From: an uncultured Clostridia bacterium | GTDB taxonomy: Bacteria > Bacillota > Clostridia > Christensenellales > Borkfalkiaceae | Assembly (NCBI GenBank): GCA_944372565.1 | Contig: CALVZR010000125.1 | Coordinates: 1 to 12,111, forward strand | Direction of reading: 5' to 3' | DNA: 12,111 nucleotides | Shown here: piece after piece, positions 1 through 5,515 of the stretch | How positions within the stretch are numbered: the stretch's first letter is position 1 | Layout: every line of letters begins with the position of its first letter | Position numbers and translations under genes: made by a program | The notes under the pieces: model-generated | What the model was told of the DNA's origin: nothing | The model's database searches: none | The model's input: only the letters and a program-made list of their open reading frames with translations

Positions 1-205
1 GTTTTTTGAAAATTTGGGGGAATCGTGTCGAAAATATAAGCGAAAGCGCCTTTTTCCGTCGGGTTTTGGCAAGTTTTCCCGCGTTTTTCGGGTTCCGGGG
101 GCGCTTTCTCCGCATTTTCCCGAAACGCTCCCTTCCGACGGACGCCGCCCGATCGGTTTTTCTCCCTCCCCCCTGCCGCGCGGACGAAAAAGCGCGCCCC
201 TTGCT
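1..205. other. GC-rich stretch without a supported gene
   Basis: The left edge holds no gene I can support. It shows pyrimidine-rich runs and several dispersed inverted repeats (GAAAGCGCC at 42-50 with 100-108; CCGTCGG at 56-62 with 135-141; CGTTTTTCGGG at 82-92 with a gapped match at 119-127). The frames open across it show no recognisable protein. The window edge limits what can be said. Confidence 0.4.
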
Positions 206-236
206 TTTGCCCGTTTCCGGGCGGAAAACGGGCAAA
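206..236. repeat. Inverted repeat behind the lipoprotein terminator
   Basis: The 11-base arms at 206-216 and 226-236 (TTTGCCCGTTT and its complement) enclose a 9-base GC-rich loop. On the minus strand it lies directly after the main terminator of the lipoprotein gene, and a short T run follows about 10 bases beyond it, so it could act as a back-up terminator. It could also end a plus-strand transcript entering from the left. The dyad is seen directly; its function is inferred. Confidence 0.45.
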
Positions 237-273
237 TAAAAAATGCGCCGCGGAACTTTTCGTTCCGCGGCGC
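237..273 (-). terminator. Intrinsic terminator of the lipoprotein gene
   Basis: A perfect 12-bp GC-rich stem (245-256 with 262-273, arm GCGCCGCGGAAC) has a 5-base loop. On the minus strand it is followed by ATTTTTTATTT. It begins about 20 bases after the stop codon of the lipoprotein gene. Stem, loop and T tract together are classic for rho-independent termination. Confidence 0.9.
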
Positions 274-294
274 GGGTTCTTATTTCGTTTTCTT

Positions 295-2190
295 TCAGGC
301 TGCAGCCTCGTTCAGCGCGTCGATCTTCTCCTGCAGCGCCTGCATGGCTCCCATGCCGCCGCTCACCAGCACCGAGATGTCGGAAGAAGTGTATTCCAAC
401 TCCTCTATTCTCTTTTCGATCGCGTCGATCTTCGCCTGCAGATCCGCCTTGTTTTCTTCCGTCGGCTCCACGCAGTCGATCTTGTAGCCGCCTTCGGGGT
501 ATTCCACATACACCGTCAGTTCGTGCAGCATCCTGCTCACGGCGAGATAATTTTCGTATCTTTCTAAAATGGCGAGATCGTCTTCCATATCGGCCTTCTG
601 CTCGTCGGTAAGCGCGTCATAAGCGGCGCGCGCCTCCGTGATCTGCTCTTCCTGCGTCCACTTTTCTTCTTTATAATCGTATTCGATCTGCGTGATGTCG
701 GTGGAAAGCGCGGAGATCACGAGCGTGACGTACTGCGTTTTGTCGCTCTCTTTTCTCTCGCCGAGGAAATACACGTTTTTCACATACCAGAGGTCGATTT
801 CGTCATCGTCGTCGGTATCCTCTTCCCCGATCGCGCCCTCCGCGGAGGTATCGAGCGCGGCGTAGTTCATATAGCTCAGCCCCGTTGTGGAACTATCCAG
901 GAAGAACGCATACCCCGCAGCGAATTCCACGGGGAACCAATCGGAAACCACCGTGCCTTCGGAAACGCGGATGACCTCGTTTTCCGCCGCGGAAATATCG
1001 ATCTTGCAAAGTTCGGTATCCGTGCTGATATAATAGATCTCATCGCCCTGTTTGGAAAGGAGGGTGGTTACCGCGGCTTTGGCAACGGCGGTTTTGGTTT
1101 CCCTGCCTTCGGCGTTGAAAGAATATTTCACGATATAATCGCCGTCCACCGCGTAAACTTCGGTGAGGGAGGCGAAGATCGAGCCGTTCGCGACGGCGGT
1201 CGTGGACTTATATTCCAAAGCGGAGCCGTCTTCGAGCGCGGCGGTCAGCCCCTTTTCGTAAAGATCGGCAACGGCTACGCCGTACGTTTTGGTTTCGTCC
1301 GTACTGCTGTACGTTCTCGTTTCGGTGATGACAGCGTAATCTCCCTTCACGAAACTCACCGCATACGTCGCGGCGGGCGCGCCCGCGGGCGTATCGCCGC
1401 TCACACGGGTGCCGCTGGCGAGTTGTTTGGGCTGATCTTCGCCCGCTTTCACGCCGTAGAGCACGTTATACGATTCGTCCGTGCCCGCGCTTTCGTTTCT
1501 CGGCACGACGGTATAGAGCGCCACCAGCCCGGTTTTTTCGATGACTTCGTTGGGCAGCAGCACGTAACTCGCCGCCGCGTTGTGCGTGCCTTCGTTCACG
1601 ATCGAAGAGGTGCCCGCCGAAAGGTCGTAATCGACGATGCGCTGTTCTTCGGAATCGTAATAATACGCGTGCACCCTTTCCCCGACTGCCACGAAACGGT
1701 GTTCCGTGGAATTGCCGCTGATGGTGAAATACACGGTGAAATCCGTTCCGTCCAGTTTCATGGAGCAGAAATCGAGGTGATCGGTCGCCGCTTCGCCGCT
1801 CGTGTTCTTCTGCGTGGAAGGCGTAGCGAAATACGCTCTGTCTCCGAAAATATAAACGCCCGAATCGGTATCGCCCGCGGCGAAGAGCTTGGGCACAACG
1901 ACCTGCGCCTGCGCGTTTCCGCCGGCGAGATCCGCCTTATTTACCGCCATCAGCGCGCCTTTCACGGGGGTGCCGAGATCGTTGTTCGCGGTATATACTT
2001 CTTCGCCGTTGATGAAGTAAACGTAATTCTCCGTTTCCACCACGGCGCCGCCGTTGGTCCCCTCGATCACCTGCCCCCAGTCGGTGAGGGTGACGTTTCC
2101 GCTCCAGGTACGGTTGCAGCCGACCGCGCCGAACGCGAGAAGGCCGGAAAGCAGCACCGCGGCAACCGTTTTGAACTTTTTGTTCGCCAT
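295..2190 (-). CDS. Secreted lipoprotein, probable beta-propeller-like domain with helical C-terminus
   Basis: The 631-residue protein starts with a lipoprotein signal peptide: basic MANKKFK, a hydrophobic stretch at about residues 8-23, then a lipobox ending AVGC with the lipidated cysteine at 25. It should be anchored to the outer face of the membrane. Residues about 30-450 are rich in beta-type segments with recurring YVYFINGEE- or DEIYYISTD-like strands, resembling the propeller-like lipoproteins common in Clostridia (inference). An acidic run at 456-464 (EEDTDDDDE) leads to an alpha-helical C-terminal part. That part contains AYDALTDEQKADM at 523-535, a motif typical of small helical repeats in Gram-positive surface proteins, and two coiled-coil-like helices at about 579-600 and 611-629. 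The start is supported by AGGAG ten bases upstream and a good promoter further up. It is monocistronic, with its own terminator. The function is unknown; no enzyme motif or substrate-binding family is recognisable. Confidence 0.85.
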   Translation of the reverse strand: MANKKFKTVAAVLLSGLLAFGAVGCNRTWSGNVTLTDWGQVIEGTNGGAVVETENYVYFINGEEVYTANNDLGTPVKGALMAVNKADLAGGNAQAQVVVPKLFAAGDTDSGVYIFGDRAYFATPSTQKNTSGEAATDHLDFCSMKLDGTDFTVYFTISGNSTEHRFVAVGERVHAYYYDSEEQRIVDYDLSAGTSSIVNEGTHNAAASYVLLPNEVIEKTGLVALYTVVPRNESAGTDESYNVLYGVKAGEDQPKQLASGTRVSGDTPAGAPAATYAVSFVKGDYAVITETRTYSSTDETKTYGVAVADLYEKGLTAALEDGSALEYKSTTAVANGSIFASLTEVYAVDGDYIVKYSFNAEGRETKTAVAKAAVTTLLSKQGDEIYYISTDTELCKIDISAAENEVIRVSEGTVVSDWFPVEFAAGYAFFLDSSTTGLSYMNYAALDTSAEGAIGEEDTDDDDEIDLWYVKNVYFLGERKESDKTQYVTLVISALSTDITQIEYDYKEEKWTQEEQITEARAAYDALTDEQKADMEDDLAILERYENYLAVSRMLHELTVYVEYPEGGYKIDCVEPTEENKADLQAKIDAIEKRIEELEYTSSDISVLVSGGMGAMQALQEKIDALNEAAA

Positions 2191-2230
2191 TGCTTAAAAA
2201 CTCCTGTTTTTAAATCGGAAAAATCTTTTG

Positions 2231-2256
2231 CCCGCGGCATTTTGCCTTGCCGCGGG
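2231..2256 (-). promoter_or_regulatory. Hairpin in the lipoprotein mRNA leader
   Basis: A perfect 9-bp GC-rich stem (2231-2239 with 2248-2256, arm CCCGCGGCA) with an 8-base loop lies in the roughly 100-base untranslated leader. It sits about 40 bases before the start codon and is followed on the minus strand by an AT-rich stretch with a short T run. It could stabilise the mRNA or attenuate transcription; the sequence does not distinguish these. Confidence 0.45.
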
Positions 2257-2274
2257 ACATATACTGTACTGTCC
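2255..2274. promoter_or_regulatory. Imperfect dyad near the lipoprotein transcription start
   Basis: The arms GGACA (2255-2259) and TGTCC (2270-2274) flank an AT-rich centre that also holds a repeated ACAGTA-like element. It lies about 15-35 bases downstream of the expected transcription start, a position where a repressor could bind. It abuts the leader hairpin. Its role as an operator is speculative. Confidence 0.2.
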
Positions 2275-2297
2275 GATTTTTCGGTTTATGCTAATCT

Positions 2298-2326
2298 ATT
2301 ATATATTAAAATCTCGGGATTTGCAA
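2298..2326 (-). promoter_or_regulatory. Sigma-A-type promoter of the lipoprotein gene
   Basis: On the minus strand the -35 is TTGCAA (2321-2326), followed by a 17-base spacer and a perfect -10 TATAAT (2298-2303). An A/T tract lies just upstream of the -35, like an UP element. The predicted start is near 2290, giving a leader of about 100 bases before the ATG at 2190. Confidence 0.75.
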
Positions 2327-2350
2327 TAAAAAAAACGAGGTTTTTAAAAT
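2321..2350 (+). promoter_or_regulatory. Divergent promoter for the 101-residue protein gene
   Basis: On the plus strand the same palindromic TTGCAA (2321-2326) is followed after 18 bases by TAAAAT (2345-2350). This would start transcription near 2357, about 50 bases before the ATG at 2408. It is weaker than the minus-strand promoter, and the two would compete for one -35 element. Confidence 0.45.
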
Positions 2351-2366
2351 TACGGGCGATTTCGGG

Positions 2367-2393
2367 CGGCGGCGGAGGGAATTTCCGCCGCCG
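2367..2393 (+). promoter_or_regulatory. GC-rich hairpin just before the 101-residue protein gene
   Basis: A 10-bp stem (2367-2376 with 2384-2393, arm CGGCGGCGGA) with a 7-base loop ends 14 bases before the start codon and just before the weak GGTGA ribosome binding site. In the transcript it could limit ribosome access or stabilise the 5' end. The dyad is clear; the role is inferred. Confidence 0.4.
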
Positions 2394-2407
2394 GGGACGG
2401 TGAAATT

Positions 2408-2713
2408 ATGGAAAATATGTCGATTATGAACATCCTCTCTATGTTGAGCGGCGCCAAAAACGCGCAAAACGGCGGGAACGCCGCCGAAGCGGACAAGGGA
2501 ACTTCCCCCTTCGGGCTGGGCGGTCTTCTGAATTCCTTGCAGAAAGGCGGCGCCCCGCAGGCGGAGCCGCCCGAAAAAAAATCCGAGTCTCCGCGGCGGG
2601 AAGAAAAGGGCGAGCGCGTGAAGATCGACGTGAACCCTCTGATCTCCGCGATGAAGAGCCACGACGAATTTATCAAGCGCGTGAACGAAAACCAGAAAAA
2701 GAACAAGCCCTGA
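2408..2713 (+). CDS. Small hydrophilic protein of unknown function
   Basis: This 101-residue protein is not recognised. It has three parts. Residues 1-15 form a short, methionine-rich amphipathic stretch (MENMSIMNILSMLSG). Residues about 16-70 are low-complexity, rich in Gly, Ala, Pro and charged residues, and include the hydrophobic patch PFGLGGLLNSL. The C-terminal 30 residues (NPLISAMKSHDEFIKRVNENQ, roughly 76-96) look helical. There is no signal peptide, membrane segment or cysteine. The start is set by GGTGA four bases upstream, a weak ribosome binding site. It is transcribed alone, divergently from the lipoprotein gene, and ends before a bidirectional terminator. The ordered C-terminus and a plausible promoter and terminator argue for a real gene. 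Its ends may bind partners while the middle is flexible (inference). Confidence 0.7.
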   Translation: MENMSIMNILSMLSGAKNAQNGGNAAEADKGTSPFGLGGLLNSLQKGGAPQAEPPEKKSESPRREEKGERVKIDVNPLISAMKSHDEFIKRVNENQKKNKP

Positions 2714-2789
2714 AAAAGCGCAAAGGTTTTGCCGCTTTTCCGCGGCGGGAAGGCAGAGGCCGTTGCGCCCGGGCTCTTCGCCTCGGGCG

Positions 2790-2814
2790 AGGCGGAAAAC
2801 CGCCTGTTCTTTTC
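2790..2814 (+). terminator. Possible first terminator of the 101-residue protein gene
   Basis: A 6-bp stem (AGGCGG 2790-2795, CCGCCT 2800-2805) with an AAAA loop is followed by GTTCTTTTCG. It is weaker than the hairpin at 2840-2865 but better placed relative to the plus-strand gene. The rest of 2714-2880 is GC-rich and shows no gene. Confidence 0.35.
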
Positions 2815-2836
2815 GCCCCGCTTTTTCCGGATATGC

Positions 2837-2877
2837 AAAAAAACCCGCATACGAATGCGGGTTTTCGGTTTTTTTGT
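2837..2877. terminator. Bidirectional terminator between convergent genes
   Basis: An 11-bp stem (AAAACCCGCAT 2840-2850 with 2855-2865) has a 4-base loop. Read on the minus strand it is followed at once by a run of seven T and ends rpsI. Read on the plus strand it is followed by CGGTTTTTTT and ends the 101-residue protein gene. It lies 16 bases after the rpsI stop codon. Confidence 0.9.
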
Positions 2878-2881
2878 GAAA

Positions 2882-3295
2882 TTATCTCTTCGAGAACTGC
2901 GGTGCGCGGCGCGCCTTTTTGAGGCCGTACTTTTTGCGCTCTTTCATCCTCGAATCCCTCGTCAAAAAGCCTTCCTTTTTCACGATGGGGCGCAGATCGG
3001 GTTCCGCGACGACGAGCGCGCGCGCCAGACCGTGGCGGATGGCACCTGCCTGCCCCGTATATCCGCCGCCGTAAACGTTTGCAAACACGTCGTACTTGGC
3101 GGCGGTGTCGGTCACCGCGAGGGGCTGACGGACGATGTATTTCAGCGTTTCCAGCCCGAAATATTCGTCAATCGACTTCCCGTTGATCACCACCGTGCCC
3201 GTGCCGCCCGGAATGAGGCGCACGCGCGCAGCGGCCTTCTTTCTTCTGACCGTTCCCCAATATTGAATCTTTTTCTTGCTCGCTGCTTTTGCCAT
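2882..3295 (-). CDS. rpsI: 30S ribosomal protein S9 (uS9)
   Basis: This 137-residue protein of the small ribosomal subunit has a C-terminal tail that reaches into the P site and touches tRNA. Recognisable features are YWGTVRRKKAAARVRL near the N-terminus (about 12-27), the central GGGYTGQAGAIRHGLARAL block (about 76-94), the basic segment RDSRMKERKKYGLKKAR, and the invariant C-terminal SKR. Length is normal for the family; about ten lysine-rich residues precede the conserved core. The start is supported by AGAGGT upstream, overlapping the rplM stop codon. It lies 13 bases after rplM, the usual L13-S9 pair, and ends in an intrinsic terminator. Confidence 0.97.
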   Translation of the reverse strand: MAKAASKKKIQYWGTVRRKKAAARVRLIPGGTGTVVINGKSIDEYFGLETLKYIVRQPLAVTDTAAKYDVFANVYGGGYTGQAGAIRHGLARALVVAEPDLRPIVKKEGFLTRDSRMKERKKYGLKKARRAPQFSKR

Positions 3296-3308
3296 AATCT
3301 TTTACCTC

Positions 3309-3740
3309 TTATATCAGTTTGAGCGGTTCGGGTTTCTGCGCCGCGTTCTTGTGCTCCGGCCCTTTATAGACCTTCAGCTTTTTGAGCATCGCTTTGCCGA
3401 GGCTGTTTTTCGGCAGCATACCTTTCACCGCCTCGTAAACCGCCAGGTCGGATTTGTTTTCCATCAACTTTTTATAGGTAACCGATTTCAGCCCGCCGAC
3501 GTGCCCCGTATGATAACGGTACAGCTTGTTTTCCAGCTTTTTGCCCGTCAGCACCACCTTGTCGCAATTCACGACGATCACGAAATCGCCCGTATCGACG
3601 TTCGGCGTAAAGGTAGGCTTATTCTTCCCGCGAAGAATCGCAGCTACCTTCGATGCGAGCCTTCCCAAAGGCATCCCTTCCGCATCGACCACATACCATT
3701 TTCTCTCAACCGTTTCGGCGTGTGCCATGTAGGTTTTCAT
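3309..3740 (-). CDS. rplM: 50S ribosomal protein L13 (uL13)
   Basis: This 143-residue protein of the large ribosomal subunit is an early assembly protein. It begins MKTYMAHAETVERKWYVVDA and contains the family signatures GRLASKVAAILRGKNKPTFTPNVD-like block (about 30-53), GDFVIVVNCDKVVLTGKK (about 54-71) and the C-terminal MLPKNSLGKAMLKKLKVYKG segment. The frame is open 18 codons further upstream, but I chose the ATG at 3740. It has AAGGAG at good spacing, it matches the known L13 N-terminus, and the extension lies in the untranslated leader. It is the first gene of rplM-rpsI, driven by a near-consensus promoter and preceded by a structured leader that may mediate autogenous control. Confidence 0.97.
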   Translation of the reverse strand: MKTYMAHAETVERKWYVVDAEGMPLGRLASKVAAILRGKNKPTFTPNVDTGDFVIVVNCDKVVLTGKKLENKLYRYHTGHVGGLKSVTYKKLMENKSDLAVYEAVKGMLPKNSLGKAMLKKLKVYKGPEHKNAAQKPEPLKLI

Positions 3741-3773
3741 CGCTATTTTTCTCCTTGTCCAGTCCGTTCCTCG

Positions 3774-3837
3774 GAAAAGTTCGTTTTTACACACGATAAA
3801 ATTTCGGGGGGCTAATCCTACTTTTTACAAACTTCTC
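3774..3837 (-). promoter_or_regulatory. Candidate ribosomal-protein leader structure upstream of rplM
   Basis: The rplM transcript should have a leader of about 105 bases. In it, GAGAAGTTTGT (plus-strand positions 3827-3837) can pair with ACGAACTTTTC (3774-3784) in an 11-bp helix with two G-U pairs. The helix encloses about 42 bases that include a smaller hairpin possibility around CGAAATTTTATCG. Structured L13 leaders that mediate autoregulation are known in Firmicutes. I cannot match this one to a described consensus by eye. Confidence 0.45.
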
Positions 3838-3854
3838 GTTATAAACGCTTAACT

Positions 3855-3883
3855 ATTTTATAATTTTCCCCGCCGAATGTCAA
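3855..3883 (-). promoter_or_regulatory. Promoter of rplM-rpsI
   Basis: On the minus strand a perfect -35 TTGACA (3878-3883), a 17-base spacer and -10 TAAAAT (3855-3860) form a very strong sigma-A-type promoter. The predicted start is near 3848. The surrounding 3841-3968 region is AT-rich and otherwise empty. A small repeat CAAGC/GCTTG (3881-3885, 3892-3896) overlaps the -35 edge. Confidence 0.85.
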
Positions 3884-3968
3884 GCAAAATCGCTTGTTTT
3901 CGGGCAAAATTATCTAAATTGTACGATTTTTCGCGCGAACCACAATATCTTGTATGCCGCCGCAAATC

Positions 3969-4700
3969 TCAATCGTATTCCACCCCCAGAAGGCACAATC
4001 CCGCGGCGGGCGCGGTTTTGCCCTCGCACCGTTTTTTCTCTTCCAGAATGCCCTTCACGCGTTCGGGCGGGATCTTCCCCTCGCCCACTTCGGCGAGCAG
4101 CCCCGCCATAATGCGCACCATATTGTATAAAAACCCGCTGCCGCACACCGTGAAAAAAACGAGTTCCCCTTCCGCCTCCACTTCGGCAAAGTAAATCCTC
4201 CGCACCGTGCTCTTCACGGCGGAATCGGCGGCGCAGAAACTCGCGAAATCCTTTTCCCCCACGAAATAAGCGGCGGCGCGGCGCATCTTTTCAAGATCGA
4301 GCGGGCGGCTCTTCGCCGCGTAGCGCATATAGAGCGGGCGCTCGGTTGCCGAAACGTAAAACGTATAGCGGTAGGTCTTTTTTCTGGCCGAACGGCGGGC
4401 GTCGAAATCCTCCGCCGCGCGCCCGCTTTTCAGGGCGCGTATGTCCTTGGGGAGCAGGGCGTTGAGCGCGGGGGCGTAGCGTTCGGCGGGGATGTTTTCC
4501 GCCCCGACGGAAAAGGAAGCGACCTGCCCTTTCGCGTGCACGCCGCTGTCCGTTCTGCCGCTCCCCGTTACGGAGATTTTCTCCCCCGTCAGGGAAAAAA
4601 GCGCCTTTTCGAGTTCGGCCTGCACGGTGTTTCCGTTGGGCTGCACCTGCCAGCCGCAGTAATTCGTGCCGTCGTATTCGAGGGTGAGTTTCACTTTCAT
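3969..4700 (-). CDS. truA: tRNA pseudouridine(38-40) synthase TruA
   Basis: TruA converts uridines 38-40 in the anticodon arm of many tRNAs to pseudouridine in the cytoplasm. The 243-residue length is typical. The N-terminal LEYDGTNYCGWQVQPNGNTVQ (7-27) and the catalytic loop GSGRTDSGVHA (46-56) with nucleophile Asp51 are intact. The C-terminal GSGFLYNMVRIMAGLLAEVGEGK block is the usual second signature. Its ATG overlaps the ecfT stop by four bases (ATGA), so translation is coupled to ecfT. The gene order ecfT-truA-rplM is as in Bacillus subtilis. No clear terminator follows; only the palindrome TTCGCGCGAA (3930-3939) lies between it and the rplM promoter. Confidence 0.96.
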   Translation of the reverse strand: MKVKLTLEYDGTNYCGWQVQPNGNTVQAELEKALFSLTGEKISVTGSGRTDSGVHAKGQVASFSVGAENIPAERYAPALNALLPKDIRALKSGRAAEDFDARRSARKKTYRYTFYVSATERPLYMRYAAKSRPLDLEKMRRAAAYFVGEKDFASFCAADSAVKSTVRRIYFAEVEAEGELVFFTVCGSGFLYNMVRIMAGLLAEVGEGKIPPERVKGILEEKKRCEGKTAPAAGLCLLGVEYD

Positions 4701-5515
4701 ACGGGCACCCCCAAAACGCCGTTCAAAAGCACGATGCCCGCGATCAGCCCCGCCATAAGGGCGAGGGCGATGAAATCGCGGTAAGTCGGCCGCATCTTTT
4801 TATATTTCGTCCGCCCCTTCGCGCCCGAATAACAGCGGGCGTCCATCGCGTCGCCCAGTTCGTCCGCGCGGCGGAAGGAACTCACGAGCAGCGGGATGAG
4901 GATGGGGATGAGCGCGCGGATGCGTTTAAATAGGTTTCCGCTCTCGAAATCCGCGCCGCGCGCCTTCTGCGCGTTGATGATGCGTTCGGTTTCGTCCATC
5001 AGCGTGGGGATGAAACGGAGCGCGATGCTCATGATGAGGGCGAATTCGTGCACGGGGAATTTAATCCATTTGAGGGGGGTGAGCAGGCTTTCCAGCCCGT
5101 CCGCGATCTCCACGGGCGTGGTGGTGAGCGTGAGGATTGCCGTGCCCATCACCACCAGCATGATGCGCAGCGTGATGAACGCCGCGCGCAAAAGGCCCAC
5201 GTCCGTGATGACGATCACCCACCATTCGGCGAGCACGGTGCCTTCCCTGTTGAAAAGCACCTGCAAAACGGAGGAAAAGATCACGAAAAACAAAATGCCC
5301 TTCACGCTTTTGAGCACCTTGAAAAAGGGCACGCGCGAAACCGCGGTGGCAATCACGATGAACGCGAACGCCGCGGCGAACCCGAGGAAGTGAAATTCCC
5401 GCACGAGGAACACCGCCACGATGTAGGCGATGGAAAGCACGATTTTAAAGCGCGGGTCCATACGGTGCACGAAGGAGCGCGCGGGGTAATACTGACCGAA
5501 GGCGACGTCTTTCAT
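4697..5515 (-). CDS. ecfT: ECF transporter transmembrane protein EcfT
   Basis: This 272-residue membrane component of the energy-coupling factor module transmits ATP hydrolysis by EcfA1/EcfA2 to interchangeable substrate-binding S proteins for vitamins or metal ions. It has the family N-terminus (HRMDPRFKI, 17-25) and hydrophobic segments at about 25-42, 45-62, 70-90 and 105-135, with a last one at about 250-270. Two Ala-Arg-X coupling motifs contact the ATPases: ARG at 185-187 and ARC at 226-228, where Gly is more usual at the last position. The frame is open far upstream through ecfA2, but I chose the ATG at 5515. It overlaps the ecfA2 stop by four bases, gives the family length, and has GGAGGGA just upstream. 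The S component is not in this window, as expected for the shared type of ECF system. Confidence 0.95.
   Translation of the reverse strand: MKDVAFGQYYPARSFVHRMDPRFKIVLSIAYIVAVFLVREFHFLGFAAAFAFIVIATAVSRVPFFKVLKSVKGILFFVIFSSVLQVLFNREGTVLAEWWVIVITDVGLLRAAFITLRIMLVVMGTAILTLTTTPVEIADGLESLLTPLKWIKFPVHEFALIMSIALRFIPTLMDETERIINAQKARGADFESGNLFKRIRALIPILIPLLVSSFRRADELGDAMDARCYSGAKGRTKYKKMRPTYRDFIALALMAGLIAGIVLLNGVLGVPV

Noticed and set aside
1..115. Minus-strand open frame from an ATG at 115 running off the left edge (38 codons, Lys/Arg-rich)
   Set aside because: The nearest ribosome-binding-like sequence (AAGGGAG) is about 12 bases away, no promoter is visible, and the peptide resembles no family. 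It is too short to judge at a window edge.
3..239. Plus-strand frame open from the left edge to a stop at 239, possible tail of a gene
   Set aside because: The translation is rich in Phe, Arg and Pro with no recognisable pattern, and GC-rich non-coding DNA often stays open over this length. It cannot be excluded without upstream sequence.
1423..2403. Plus-strand frame of 326 codons opposite the lipoprotein gene
   Set aside because: It is an antisense shadow: the composition is His/Arg/Val-rich, no ribosome binding site or family is seen, and it crosses the promoter region.
3741..3794. Earlier start for rplM adding 18 residues
   Set aside because: The extension does not match the L13 family and lies in the untranslated leader; the ATG at 3740 has a proper AAGGAG site.
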